Of a DNA stretch of 64,000 nt, positions 27,361 to 36,539 are shown piece after piece (within the stretch, counting starts at the first letter, position 1; each line of letters starts with the position of its first letter). Position numbers and translations under genes: made by a program. Location of the stretch: contig JADKGE010000001.1 in NCBI GenBank assembly GCA_016717115.1, positions 310,001-374,000 of the forward strand, given 5' to 3'. The notes below the pieces were generated by a model. That model was not told the origin of the DNA. It worked only from the letters and a program-made list of their open reading frames with translations, and made no database searches. This DNA is from Actinomycetota bacterium. Lineage in GTDB: Bacteria; Actinomycetota; Actinomycetes; S36-B12.

Positions 27361-29016
27361 ATGACCGCGACTGTCCAGGCCAGGGGTGTTGCCGCGTCGT
27401 ACGGCGACCGCGACCTGTTCTCCGGACTGGACCTGGTCGTCGCGCCGGGGGACGTCGTCGGGCTCGTGGGGCCCAACGGTGCGGGCAAGACGACGCTCCT
27501 GCGCGTCCTCGCCGGCCAGCGACCGCCCGACCGCGGCACGGTCCGCATCTCCCCCGCAACCGCCCACATCGGCTATCTGGGGCAGGAGCCCGACCATCGG
27601 GGCGGCGAGTCGGTCCGGGCGCATCTGGCCAGGAGCACGGGCGTCGCGGAGGCGCAGGCGCAGTTCGACCGTCAGTCCGTGGCCCTGGCCGGTGGCGGTG
27701 CCGTCGCCGAGGCGGCGTACTCGACCGCCCTGGAGGCGTGGTTGGCGCTCGGCGCGGCCGACTTCGACGAGCGGCTCGCCGCGGTGGCCGACGAGATCGG
27801 GCTTGGCGTCGACCTCGATCTCCCCGTGACCGCCCTCTCGGGCGGCCAGGCGGCCAGACTCGGCCTCGCCGCCCTGCTGCTCTCGCGATTCGACGCCTAC
27901 CTGCTCGACGAGCCTACGAACGACCTCGACGGCGAGGGCCTGGACCTCCTCGAGGATTTCGTCAACGGACTGGACGCCCCGGTCGTCGTCGTCAGCCACG
28001 ATCGCGAGTTCCTGTCCCGAACGGTCACGTCCATCGTGGAGATCGACAGGAGCCTGCAACGGGTCGCCGCCTACGGGGGCGGCTACGAGTCCTACCTGGA
28101 CGAGCGGTCGGTGGCCCGTCGGCAGTCCCGACTCGACTACGAGCAGTACGCCTCTCGCCGCGCCACGCTGGAGGCGCGGGCGCGCACCCAGCGGGCCTGG
28201 ATGGAGAAGGGGGTGAAGAACGCCCGTCGGAAGGCCACCGACAAGGACAAGATCGGTCGCAAGTTCCGCGCCGAGGCGACGGAGAAGCAGGCGGCGAAGG
28301 CGCGGCAGAGCGAGCGACTCCTCGAGCGGCTCGAGGAGGTCGAGGAACCGCGCAAGGAATGGCGACTGGAGTTCTCCATCGCCGAGGCACCCCGATCGGG
28401 GGACGTGGTCACCGTGGCCCGCGCGGCCACGGCCCGACGCGGCGACTTCACGCTCGGACCGATCGACCTCCAGCTCGACCTGCGCGATCGCGTCGCCATC
28501 ACCGGTCCCAACGGCTCCGGAAAGAGCACGCTGCTCGCCCTGCTGCTCGGACGCATCCCTGCCGACTCGGGGCAGGTCAGCCTCGGGGCCGGAGTCGTGA
28601 TCGGCGAGGTCGACCAGGCCCGCGCCCTCTTCGCGGGTCCCGGCGCCCTGGTCGACGCCTTCTCCCGGCAGGTGCCCGACTGGCCGACGGCCGACGTCCG
28701 CACCCTGCTGGCGAAGTTCGGACTGGGCGCGGACCAGGTGGGCCGGCCCGCCGAGTCCCTGTCACCCGGTGAGCGCACGCGCGCCGCTCTCGCCCTCCTT
28801 CAGGCTCGAGGAGTCAACCTCCTCGTGCTCGACGAGCCGACGAACCACCTGGACCTGGCCGCGATCGAGCAGCTCGAGGACGCGCTGGAGTCCTTCGACG
28901 GGACGGTGCTGCTGGTCACGCACGATCGGCGCATGCTCGACACCGTGCGCCTGACCCGACGCTGGCACGTCGAGGACGGTCAGGTCGCGGAGATCCCCAG
29001 CGAACCCGTCGGCTGA
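27361..29016 (+). CDS. ABC-F family ATP-binding protein
   Basis: ABC-F proteins act on ribosomes (translation factors or antibiotic-protection proteins) rather than as transporters. The 551-residue protein has two ABC domains without membrane segments: Walker A GPNGAGKTT and GPNGSGKST, signature LSGGQAARL and LSPGERTRAAL, both Walker B followed by DEPTNDLD and DEPTNHLD. The linker is a charged coiled-coil (ARARTQRAWMEKGVKNARRK). ATG 27361 has GAGAGG upstream; a longer frame from 27241 lies in the promoter gap. A housekeeping or resistance role cannot be separated from sequence alone. Confidence 0.9.
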   Translation: MTATVQARGVAASYGDRDLFSGLDLVVAPGDVVGLVGPNGAGKTTLLRVLAGQRPPDRGTVRISPATAHIGYLGQEPDHRGGESVRAHLARSTGVAEAQAQFDRQSVALAGGGAVAEAAYSTALEAWLALGAADFDERLAAVADEIGLGVDLDLPVTALSGGQAARLGLAALLLSRFDAYLLDEPTNDLDGEGLDLLEDFVNGLDAPVVVVSHDREFLSRTVTSIVEIDRSLQRVAAYGGGYESYLDERSVARRQSRLDYEQYASRRATLEARARTQRAWMEKGVKNARRKATDKDKIGRKFRAEATEKQAAKARQSERLLERLEEVEEPRKEWRLEFSIAEAPRSGDVVTVARAATARRGDFTLGPIDLQLDLRDRVAITGPNGSGKSTLLALLLGRIPADSGQVSLGAGVVIGEVDQARALFAGPGALVDAFSRQVPDWPTADVRTLLAKFGLGADQVGRPAESLSPGERTRAALALLQARGVNLLVLDEPTNHLDLAAIEQLEDALESFDGTVLLVTHDRRMLDTVRLTRRWHVEDGQVAEIPSEPVG

Positions 29017-29046
29017 CGTCTCGCCTCCGTCGGGCAGCCCCCGTCC

Positions 29047-29066
29047 GCATCGTCACCCGACGATGC
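29047..29066. terminator. Convergent hairpin between ABC-F gene and ispE
   Basis: A perfect 8-bp stem, GCATCGTC and GACGATGC, with a 4-base loop ACCC, lies at the junction of two convergent genes and overlaps the ispE stop. There is no T-run on either side, so it may be a weak bidirectional terminator or a simple mRNA 3' end structure. Confidence 0.45.
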
Positions 29067-29964
29067 GCGCGCCCGCCACGGGGCCGGTGGCGCGACGCAC
29101 CGAGCGGCACACGCCCGATGCGGTGAGAGCCACGGCGATGTCCAGGGCATGCTCCTCGTCGCGCGTCACGAAGGCGCACGTCGGTCCGCTGCCGGAGACC
29201 AGCCCACCCAGTGCACCGAAGTCGTCGCCCACCTCGAGCACCTGGGCCAGGGAGGGCCTCAGACTCAGCGCTGCAGCCTGGAGGTCGTTGTGCACCGACT
29301 TGCCCAGGAGCATGGGGTCCCCGGCCCGTACGGCCTGCATGAGCATGTCGGACACGTACGGCTCCGGCACCGCACGCCCACCGCGAAGGCGGTCGCACTC
29401 GGCGTACACCGCCGGAGTCGACAGTCCGGCATTGGCGAGGGCGAAGACCCAGTGGAACGACCCGCGGGACAGCACCGGAGTCAGGTTCTCGCCCCGCCCC
29501 GTGCCGATCGCGGTGCCCCCGTGCAGGGCGAACGGAACGTCGGATCCGAGGTCCGCCGCGAGGGCCATGAGCTCCTCGCGCGGCGTGGCCAGCCGCCACA
29601 GCGCATCGCAGGCCAGCAGCGTCGCCGCAGCATCCGCGCTGCCGCCGGCCATGCCTCCCGCTATCGGGATGGCCTTGTTGATGTGGAGCTCGACGGCCGG
29701 CTCGATGCCCTGGTGCTCGGCGAGGAGCGCCGCCGCACGGTAGGCGAGGTTCCCGTCGTCGAGCGGCAGGAGCCCCTCACCCTCGCCCGTCACCGTCAGG
29801 CTGATGCCGATCTCAGGTCGGCTGCGCGCGACCACCTCGTCGAACAGGCCCACGGCCTGGAACACCGTCACGAGTTCGTGATAGCCATCCGGCCGCCCGG
29901 GACCGACCGACAACTGAAGGTTGACCTTGGCCGGCACTCGCACCGTGACCGAAGACGTCGCCAC
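29053..29964 (-). CDS. ispE: 4-(cytidine 5'-diphospho)-2-C-methyl-D-erythritol kinase
   Basis: IspE phosphorylates CDP-methylerythritol in the MEP isoprenoid pathway. The 303-residue GHMP kinase has the substrate motif VPAKVNLQLSVG at the N-terminus, the ATP loop PIAGGMAGGSADAAA near residue 100 and the C-terminal GLVSGSGPTCAFV. The GTG start at 29964 lies 10 bp after the rsmA stop. TAGCCT ending 7 nt upstream (which includes the rsmA TAG stop) could give a leaderless internal start. It closes the rsmI-metG-tatD-rsmA-ispE run. Confidence 0.94.
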   Translation of the reverse strand: MATSSVTVRVPAKVNLQLSVGPGRPDGYHELVTVFQAVGLFDEVVARSRPEIGISLTVTGEGEGLLPLDDGNLAYRAAALLAEHQGIEPAVELHINKAIPIAGGMAGGSADAAATLLACDALWRLATPREELMALAADLGSDVPFALHGGTAIGTGRGENLTPVLSRGSFHWVFALANAGLSTPAVYAECDRLRGGRAVPEPYVSDMLMQAVRAGDPMLLGKSVHNDLQAAALSLRPSLAQVLEVGDDFGALGGLVSGSGPTCAFVTRDEEHALDIAVALTASGVCRSVRRATGPVAGARIVG

Positions 29965-29974
29965 GATTCGAAGG

Positions 29975-30874
29975 CTATGCGGAATCGCGGGGGGAAGCGT
30001 GATCGTGGCCCCGTTGCCCGGCCAGTGCGTCGCTCAGCCGAGCGAAGTCCTCGACGCCGAGCTCCTCGCCCCGGGCCGACGGCGCGATGCCCGCAGCGAT
30101 CAGGGCCGCCTCGGCGATCGCGGGGCTTCCCGCGAACGTCGAGAGGGCGGCCCGGAGAGTCTTGCGCCGTTGGTTGAAGGCCGCGTCGATAACGGCGAAC
30201 GTGGCCTCCCTTCCGCTGGTGTTCCGTGGTTCCGCGCGACGTGTCATGCGCACGAGGCCCGACTCGACATGCGGAACCGGCCAGAACACCGAGGTGCCGA
30301 TGCTCCCCGCGGGCTCCACGTCGCAGTACCACCGCGCCTTCACACTAGGAACCCCGTAGATCCGGCCCCCGGGACTGGCCACGAGTCGATCGGCGACCTC
30401 CTTCTGCACCATGACCAGCACGGTTCTGATCGATGGCAGGACGCTGAGCAGGTGCAGGACCACGGGCACCGCCACGTTGTAGGGGAGGTTGGCGACCAAG
30501 GCGGTGGGCTCGTGCGGCAGCGTCTGGATCCGCATCGCATCGTCGACGACGACGTCCAGGCGGTCGGCGTACCGAGGCAGCCGCTCCCCGACCGTGAGGG
30601 GCAGCTGCGCGGCCAGCACCTCGTCGATCTCCACCGCCACGACGCGCTGCACGTGCGGCAGCAGGGCGAGAGTGAGGCTGCCGAGCCCGGGCCCCACTTC
30701 GAGGACCACGTCGCCCGGACCCAGATGCGCAGAGCGCACGATCCGCTGGACGGTGTTGGGGTCGGTGACGAAGTTCTGCCCCCACTTCTTGGTGGGTCGG
30801 ATGCCGAGCTCGGCAGCGAGCCGTCGGATGTCGCCCCCACCAAGCAGGGCTGCCTCGTCCGGCGGGTTCACCAT
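29975..30874 (-). CDS. rsmA: 16S rRNA dimethyladenosine transferase RsmA (KsgA)
   Basis: RsmA dimethylates A1518 and A1519 (E. coli numbering) of 16S rRNA late in small-subunit assembly. The 299-residue protein shows KKWGQNFVTDPNTV, the SAM loop LEVGPGLGSLTLALL and the catalytic NLPYNVAVPV, with a C-terminal helical domain (AFNQRRKTLRAAL). The start is ATG 30874 or the next codon GTG 30871, which overlaps the tatD stop as GTGA. In mycobacteria rpfB lies between tatD and this gene; here the two overlap. Confidence 0.95.
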   Translation of the reverse strand: MVNPPDEAALLGGGDIRRLAAELGIRPTKKWGQNFVTDPNTVQRIVRSAHLGPGDVVLEVGPGLGSLTLALLPHVQRVVAVEIDEVLAAQLPLTVGERLPRYADRLDVVVDDAMRIQTLPHEPTALVANLPYNVAVPVVLHLLSVLPSIRTVLVMVQKEVADRLVASPGGRIYGVPSVKARWYCDVEPAGSIGTSVFWPVPHVESGLVRMTRRAEPRNTSGREATFAVIDAAFNQRRKTLRAALSTFAGSPAIAEAALIAAGIAPSARGEELGVEDFARLSDALAGQRGHDHASPRDSA

Positions 30875-31743
30875 GCCCCGAAGACCCGCTGGGCGTTGTC
30901 CCACAAGGTGCCGCACATCGCGACCTCGCTCACCCCTCGCTCGCGGGCCATCGCGCGCACCGTCCACGGCATGAGGTACGACGCGTTCGGCCTGCCGCGG
31001 TGCGGAACCGGCGTGAGGTAGGGGGCGTCGGTCTCGACGAGGACGAGGTCGTCGGGAACCACGCGCAGAGCGTCGCGCAGGCCGCCGGCGCTCGAGTACG
31101 TGACGACGCCGGCGAAGGACAGGTACCAGCCGCGCTCGGCGCAGTGCGCGGCCATGGCGGCGTCGCCGGAGAAGCAGTGGAAGATGACGCGCTCGGGGGC
31201 ACCCTCGTCCTCGAGAACGGCCAGGACGTCGGCGTGCGCGTCCCGGTCGTGGATGACCAGCACCTTGTCGAGCTCCTTGGCCAGGCCGATGTGCCAGCGG
31301 AACGACTCGTGCTGGATGTCGCGCCCGTCCCCGCGAGTGCGGTAGTAGTCCAGACCGGTCTCGCCCACGGCCCGCACCACGGGGTCGGCGGCGAGGTAGG
31401 CGATCTCCCGCCAGGCCGCTTCGAGGGCCGGTCGACCGTCACGGGCCACCGTGCGGGCAGCGTCGTTGGGATGCAGCGCGACGCCGACGATGACCTCGGG
31501 CCGCGACTGAGCCATGTGCACCGACCAGCGGGCCGCCTCCACGTCGCAGCCGATCTGGACGATGCGGGTCACCTCGACGGCGGCGGCCGCCGCCAGCAGG
31601 CTGTCCGCGTCGGGACGCTGCTCGCCGTGCAGGCGATCGTCGTGGGTGTCCAGGTGCGTGTGAGTGTCGACCACAGGAGCGGCCAGGGGCGCGGGGGGTT
31701 CCGGCGCTCGCGGGGCGTCGTCGGTTCTGGGCAGGAACGTCAC
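30868..31743 (-). CDS. tatD: TatD-family metal-dependent hydrolase (deoxyribonuclease)
   Basis: A 291-residue amidohydrolase-fold protein. The metal motif VVDTHTHLD is near residue 26, followed by GVALHPNDA, GETGLDYYR, LVIHDRDAH, IFHCFSGD and ETDAPYL, all usual TatD segments. TatD proteins have 3'-5' exonuclease activity and roles in DNA repair or quality control. The GTG at 31743 overlaps the metG stop (GTGA), which decides the start; it leaves a 22-residue Pro-rich leader before the domain. Confidence 0.92.
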   Translation of the reverse strand: MTFLPRTDDAPRAPEPPAPLAAPVVDTHTHLDTHDDRLHGEQRPDADSLLAAAAAVEVTRIVQIGCDVEAARWSVHMAQSRPEVIVGVALHPNDAARTVARDGRPALEAAWREIAYLAADPVVRAVGETGLDYYRTRGDGRDIQHESFRWHIGLAKELDKVLVIHDRDAHADVLAVLEDEGAPERVIFHCFSGDAAMAAHCAERGWYLSFAGVVTYSSAGGLRDALRVVPDDLVLVETDAPYLTPVPHRGRPNASYLMPWTVRAMARERGVSEVAMCGTLWDNAQRVFGAW

Positions 31744-33341
31744 GAAGCGTCGTCGAGTCTCGGGAACAGGGACTCGCCCTTGACCACGTGGGTGCCCGGC
31801 GGCAGTTGGCCCCAGCGGGCGACGTCGGCGATGCGCTGATCGGCGATCGGCCCCAGCTCGCCCCCCGCACCGAGCTGCTGCCACAGCGAGGACATCGCCT
31901 TCGGCATCAGGGGGTTGTAGAGCACCGCGATCGCGCGCAGGGACTCGCAGATCGTGTACAGGACGACGTCCAGCCGCGCGCGATTCGCCTCGTCCTTGGC
32001 GAGCGCCCACGGCTCCTGCTCGGTGACGTAGCCGTTGACCCGGTCGACGAACTCCTTGACGGCCACGATGCCGACCGAGAAGTCGATGGCGCCGAAAGCC
32101 CGGTCGGCGACCTCCGCGGTCTCCGCCAGCGCCGCGGCGATCTCGTGCTCGGCGGCCGTGAAGTCGTGCGCAGCAGGAAGGCTGCCGTCGCAGTACTTGC
32201 CGACCATCGCGGTGGCGCGGGCGGCGAGATTGCCCAGACCGTTGGCGAGCTCGGCCGTATAGCGCGCCGACATGTCCTCCCAGGAGAACGAGCCGTCCTG
32301 CCCGAACTGGATCGCCCGCAGGAAGTAGTAGCGGAAGGCGTCGGATCCGAAGTGGTCGATGATCTGCTCCGGCGCGATGCCGGTGAGCTTCGACTTCGAC
32401 ATCTTCTCGCCGCCCACGAGCAGCCAGCCGTGCGCGAACACCTTGCGAGGCAGCTCGAGGTCGGCCGCCATCAGCATGGCCGGCCAGTAGACGGCGTGGA
32501 AGCGCAGGATGTCCTTACCGACGAGGTTGACGTCGGGTGGCCAGCACTCGGCGAACCGGCGTCCGTCGACGGAGTCGGGATCCGCGCCGTAGCCGACCGC
32601 CGTGGCGTAGTTGAGCAGGGCGTCGAACCATACGTAGATGACCTGGTCGTTGTCCCATGGCAGCGGGATTCCCCAGCTGACGCTCGAACGTGACATGGAG
32701 ATGTCGGTGAGTCCCTGGCGGATGAAGGACATCACCTCGTTGTAGGCGCTGCGCGGCTGCACGGCCTCGGGATGGGCCTCGTAGTGCGCGATGAGCCGAT
32801 CCTGGAATGCCGAGAGCCGGAAGAACCAGTTCTCCTCCGCCAGCTGCTCGACGGGCCGCCCGTGGACGGGGCAGACCTTCTGGCCGCCGTACTCTCCTTC
32901 GCCGTCGAGCAGGTCGCCCGGCAGCTTGAACTCCTCGCAGCCCACGCAGTAGGGACCTTCGTACAGCGACGAGTACACGTAGCCGTTCTCCCGCACGACC
33001 TCCCAGAAGCGCTGAACACGCTCCCCGTGGCGCGGTTCCGTCGTGCGGATGAAGTCGTCGTTTGCCGCGTCGACGGTGGCCAGCACCGGCTGCCAGGACT
33101 CCTCGACCAGCCGATCGACCCACTGCTGGGGCGTCACCTCCCCGGTCTCGGCGGCACGCTGCACCTTGGTGCCATGCTCGTCGACGCCCGTGAGGAACCA
33201 CACCTGCTCGCCGCGCTGGCGATGCCAGCGCGTGAGCACGTCACCGGCAGTGGTGGTGTAGGCGTGACCGATGTGCGGCGCATCGTTGACGTAGTAGATC
33301 GGGGTGGTGAGGTAGAACGCCTTCGAAGCGGGGTCGGTCAT
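31740..33341 (-). CDS. metG: Methionyl-tRNA synthetase
   Basis: Charges tRNA-Met with methionine. The 533-residue class I synthetase has the HIGH motif in YVNDAPHIGHAY, a knuckle with CVGCEEF and CPVHG that could hold zinc, and KMSKSKLTG. It lacks the C-terminal tRNA-binding extension, as is usual in actinobacteria. The ATG has no ribosome binding site; TAGGAT (33353-33348) ends 6 nt upstream and contains the rsmI TAG stop. It is coupled to tatD. Confidence 0.96.
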   Translation of the reverse strand: MTDPASKAFYLTTPIYYVNDAPHIGHAYTTTAGDVLTRWHRQRGEQVWFLTGVDEHGTKVQRAAETGEVTPQQWVDRLVEESWQPVLATVDAANDDFIRTTEPRHGERVQRFWEVVRENGYVYSSLYEGPYCVGCEEFKLPGDLLDGEGEYGGQKVCPVHGRPVEQLAEENWFFRLSAFQDRLIAHYEAHPEAVQPRSAYNEVMSFIRQGLTDISMSRSSVSWGIPLPWDNDQVIYVWFDALLNYATAVGYGADPDSVDGRRFAECWPPDVNLVGKDILRFHAVYWPAMLMAADLELPRKVFAHGWLLVGGEKMSKSKLTGIAPEQIIDHFGSDAFRYYFLRAIQFGQDGSFSWEDMSARYTAELANGLGNLAARATAMVGKYCDGSLPAAHDFTAAEHEIAAALAETAEVADRAFGAIDFSVGIVAVKEFVDRVNGYVTEQEPWALAKDEANRARLDVVLYTICESLRAIAVLYNPLMPKAMSSLWQQLGAGGELGPIADQRIADVARWGQLPPGTHVVKGESLFPRLDDAS

Positions 33342-33350
33342 GCGCCGATC

Positions 33351-34256
33351 CTACGGTCGCGGCCCGCGCGCCCTCACGACCGCGTCATACACGTCACGGC
33401 GCGCAATCCCGGCGCGCTTGGCCACGTCGGCGATGGCCGCCTTGCGATCCCAGCCGGCCTCCTCCAGACCCGCCACCGCCGAGGACCAGCCCTGCGCATC
33501 CGTGAGTCCCGACGAGGCGCGCAGCGCGGCGGCGTCGGCTCCGGCGACGACGACGGTGATCTCCCCGCGGACACCGTCCGCCGCCCACTCGACCAGCTCG
33601 TCGAGCGGCCCGCGCCGCACCTCCTCGTAGGTCTTCGTCAGCTCGCGGCAGACGGCCGCCCGCCGTGCGCCGCCGAAGGCCTCCGCCAGCGCGGCGAGCA
33701 TGGCCGTCAGCCGGTGCGGGGCCTCGAAGAACACCATCGTCCGGGGCTCCACGGCGAGTTCGGCCAGCCGCGTGGCGCGCTCGCCCGACTTGCGGGGCAG
33801 GAAGCCCTCGAAGCAGAACCGGTCGACGGGCAGTCCCGAAACGGCCAGCGCGGCGAGCACCGCAGACGGCCCGGGCAGCACGCTTACCGCGACCCCGCGT
33901 TCGACCGCGAGAGCCACCAGCCGGAAGCCGGGATCGCTCACGGTCGGCATGCCGGCGTCGGACACAACGACGATCACGGCGCCGTCGACGGCGCTCTGGA
34001 CGAGTTCCTCGGAGCGCTCGCGCTCGATCGCGTCGTAGAACGATGTGATCCGGCCCGATGCGCTCACGCCCAGGTCGGACAGCAGTCGCCGGAGCCGGCG
34101 CGTGTCCTCGGCGGCGATCACGTCGGCCGTGGCGAGCGCCGCGAGCAGCCGCGCGGACGCGTCGCCCCGATTCCCCAGAGGAGTCGCGGCCAGCAGAATC
34201 CGACCGCCGGCGACCCCGGCCTCGACAGCTCCGTCCGCTCCGTCCGCTCCGCTCAT
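33351..34256 (-). CDS. rsmI: 16S rRNA (cytidine-2'-O)-methyltransferase RsmI
   Basis: RsmI methylates the 2'-O of C1402 of 16S rRNA in the decoding centre. The 301-residue tetrapyrrole-methylase-fold enzyme shows LLAATPLGNRGD, EDTRRLRRLLS, VSDAGMPTVSDPG, FEGFLPRKSG and ELTKTYEEV, all typical. The N-terminus holds a short Gly-Ala-Asp repeat encoded by a tandem 9-bp unit (34228-34250), so start choice is slightly uncertain. It heads the five-gene minus-strand run toward ispE and is divergent from pmt. Confidence 0.95.
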   Translation of the reverse strand: MSGADGADGAVEAGVAGGRILLAATPLGNRGDASARLLAALATADVIAAEDTRRLRRLLSDLGVSASGRITSFYDAIERERSEELVQSAVDGAVIVVVSDAGMPTVSDPGFRLVALAVERGVAVSVLPGPSAVLAALAVSGLPVDRFCFEGFLPRKSGERATRLAELAVEPRTMVFFEAPHRLTAMLAALAEAFGGARRAAVCRELTKTYEEVRRGPLDELVEWAADGVRGEITVVVAGADAAALRASSGLTDAQGWSSAVAGLEEAGWDRKAAIADVAKRAGIARRDVYDAVVRARGPRP

Positions 34257-34345
34257 CCCCCCATCCTGTCAGCGCCGACCACAGCGTCCGGCGTCATTGC
34301 GCCCGCCACCAATGACGCGGGGCGCTGCAGTCGACGGGTGCCGCT

Positions 34346-34351
34346 TACGAT
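34346..34351 (+). promoter_or_regulatory. Putative leaderless -10 element for pmt
   Basis: TACGAT ends 6 nt before the GTG at 34358, with no ribosome binding site between them. Confidence 0.4.
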
Positions 34352-34357
34352 GGCGCG

Positions 34358-35959
34358 GTGACCGGGACCGCCGTGGCCGACGTGCGGCCTGCGCTCGCCC
34401 CACCGCCTCGCCGCGACGCCCGATCCCTCACTGACCGGCTCTACCCGCCGATGCCGCTCGGCGGAGTCTGGGGCTGGGTGGGTCCCGTCGTCCTGATGAT
34501 CCTCGGCGGGCTGCTGCGCATCGTCAATCTCGGGCAGCCGCACGGCATCGCTTTCGACGAGACGTACTACCCCAAGGACGCCCTGTCGATGCTCCGCTTC
34601 GGCTACGAGCGGGCGATGGTGGACAAGGCGAACGACATCCTGCTGCAGTCGGACGGCAACTGGCGCACCCTGGCGATCTTCAAGCCCGATCCCGCGTTCG
34701 TGGTGCACCCGCCCCTGGGGAAGTGGACGATCGCGGCCGGTGAGTACGTGTTCGGAGCCACGCCCTTCGGCTGGCGCATCGCGGTAGCGGTGCTGGGCAC
34801 CATCTCCATCCTCATGGTGGCCCGCATCGCCCGACGGCTCACCCGCTCGAACCTCGTCGGCATCCTCGCCGGCTTCCTCCTGGCCCTCGACGGCATGCAC
34901 CTCGTGCTCAGCCGCACGGGCCTGCTCGACATGGTGCTGATGTTCTGGGTGCTGGCCGCCTTCGGCCTGCTCCTTCTCGACCGCGACCGCACGCGACGTC
35001 GCCTCGCCGCTGTCGTCGCCCGCGACGGGCTCGACACCGTCAGCACCCAGTGGGGACCACGACTCGGCCCGCGACCGCTTCGCTGGGCGGCCGCCCTCAC
35101 CCTCGGCCTCGCGTGCGGAGTGAAGTGGTCGGCCCTGTGGTACGTCGCCTTCTTCATCGCCCTGACGTTGATCTGGGACGTATCGGCGCGCCGCGTCGTC
35201 GGCGTGCGCCGACCCTGGGTCGCCACCATCGTCCGTGACGCCCCGGCGACCGGTATCTCGATGCTGGCGATCATCGCCGTGGTCTATGTCTCGACCTGGA
35301 GCGGATGGCTGCTGACCGACGGCGGCTGGGCCCGCGGCTGGGCCGACGACCACCCCGAATCGTGGATTCCCGCGGCCCTGAGGTCGCTATGGCACTACCA
35401 CGTCGAGGCGTGGAACTTCCACGTCGGACTCGACTCGGGCCACGCCTACGGGAGCAACGCGCTGTCGTGGCCCTTCCAGGCGCGCCCCACCGCGTTCTAC
35501 TGGGACAGCATCAAGGACGGCAGCAAGGGCTGCCCCACCGACAACTGCGCCGCGGAAGTGCTCGCGCTCGGCAACCCGATCATCTGGTGGGCGGCGATCT
35601 TCGCCGTGATCCACCAGGCCTGGCGCTGGGTGGGACGCCGGGACTGGCGATCGGCGGCCGTCCTCGTCGGCATCGCCGCAGGCTGGGTGCCCTGGCTCAT
35701 CTACCTCAACCGGACGATCTTCACCTTCTACACGATCGTCTACACCCCCTTCATCGTCATTGCCCTGGCGATGAGCCTGGCCACCGTGCTCGGCGGCGAG
35801 GACGCCTCGCCGCGGCGCCGCCGCGCCGGCGCCCTGACCATCGGTGCGTTCCTGCTCCTCGTGGTCGCGGCCGCCTGGTGGTTCTACCCGGTCTGGACCG
35901 GCGAGGTCATCCCCTACGAGGCCTGGCGGCTGCGCATGTGGCTGCCGACCTGGACATAG
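34358..35959 (+). CDS. Dolichyl-phosphate-mannose-protein mannosyltransferase-like (Pmt)
   Basis: A polyprenyl-phosphomannose-dependent protein O-mannosyltransferase that modifies secreted proteins. The 533-residue integral membrane protein (GT39) has around ten membrane helices and the essential acidic motif GIAFDETYYPKDA near residue 66 in the first external loop, then HPPLGKW and LALDGMHLVLSRTGLLDM. It matches the actinobacterial Pmt (Rv1002c type) in length and in position opposite rsmI. The GTG start fits a leaderless promoter. Its TAG stop overlaps the next start (TAGTG). Confidence 0.92.
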   Translation: MTGTAVADVRPALAPPPRRDARSLTDRLYPPMPLGGVWGWVGPVVLMILGGLLRIVNLGQPHGIAFDETYYPKDALSMLRFGYERAMVDKANDILLQSDGNWRTLAIFKPDPAFVVHPPLGKWTIAAGEYVFGATPFGWRIAVAVLGTISILMVARIARRLTRSNLVGILAGFLLALDGMHLVLSRTGLLDMVLMFWVLAAFGLLLLDRDRTRRRLAAVVARDGLDTVSTQWGPRLGPRPLRWAAALTLGLACGVKWSALWYVAFFIALTLIWDVSARRVVGVRRPWVATIVRDAPATGISMLAIIAVVYVSTWSGWLLTDGGWARGWADDHPESWIPAALRSLWHYHVEAWNFHVGLDSGHAYGSNALSWPFQARPTAFYWDSIKDGSKGCPTDNCAAEVLALGNPIIWWAAIFAVIHQAWRWVGRRDWRSAAVLVGIAAGWVPWLIYLNRTIFTFYTIVYTPFIVIALAMSLATVLGGEDASPRRRRAGALTIGAFLLLVVAAAWWFYPVWTGEVIPYEAWRLRMWLPTWT

Positions 35960-36144
35960 TGCGGCTCGTCCGGCCGGCGCCGCAGTACCTGCCCAGCTAC
36001 CGATCGGCGCTGGCCCGCGGGTGGTCCAGCGAGCAGGCCCGCGAGGATGCCGACACCGCCGCCGCCGAGCTGGCGAAGGTTGACGCGGATCCCGACACCT
36101 TCCTCGCGGACCTGAACGACCGGATGGGCGGGGGCACCCCGTGA
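35959..36144 (+). pseudogene. GNAT-family acetyltransferase, N-terminal fragment (frameshifted gene)
   Basis: A 61-residue frame starting at the GTG that overlaps the pmt stop (TAGTG): RLVRPAPQYLPSYRSAL, then WSSEQAREDADTAAAELAKV. This is the N-terminal part of a GNAT whose acetyl-CoA-binding part continues in another frame from 36141. Adding one base in the run CCCCG at the junction would give one 186-residue protein. Either the gene is broken, the assembly lost a base, or both halves are made through the GTGA overlap. Confidence 0.65.
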
Positions 36145-36518
36145 TCCTGCCCAGCGGCGAGGCGGTCCCGCGGCTGCCCGGGGCGCGGCGCTGGATGTGG
36201 GACGGCGAGTACTGCGGGGCCATCAGCCTCCGGTGGCAGCCCGGGACGATGGACCTGCCCCCGTACTGCCTCGGGCACATCGGCTACGCGGTCGTGCCCT
36301 GGCAGCGGCGGCGAGGGCACGCCAACGAGGCGTTGCACCAGATGCTCGACATCGCGCGCGCCAAGCGCCTGCCCCACGTGGACATCGTCACGGACGTCGA
36401 CAACACGGCCTCCCAAGCCGTGGCGCTGGCGTGCGGGGCCCAGATCGTGCGGCGGTTCACGGCCCCCGAGACCTCGGGCTCCTTCGCCGCGATCCTGTTC
36501 AGGATCAGCCTCGGATGA
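36141..36518 (+). CDS. GNAT-family acetyltransferase, C-terminal catalytic part (same frameshifted gene)
   Basis: A 125-residue frame with PSGEAVPRLPGARRWMWDGE, then the acetyl-CoA-binding core HIGYAVVPWQRRRGHANEAL (motif A, Arg/Gln-X-X-Gly-X-Gly/Ala variant) and the last strands VTDVDNTASQAVALACGAQ. Together with the preceding fragment it matches the length of a complete GNAT of the kind found alone in many actinobacteria. The substrate is not known. As it stands, translation from this GTG would give a protein without the N-terminal helices that bind the acceptor. Confidence 0.75.
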   Translation: MILPSGEAVPRLPGARRWMWDGEYCGAISLRWQPGTMDLPPYCLGHIGYAVVPWQRRRGHANEALHQMLDIARAKRLPHVDIVTDVDNTASQAVALACGAQIVRRFTAPETSGSFAAILFRISLG

Positions 36519-36539
36519 GTGGGCACCGACGAAGATGAC

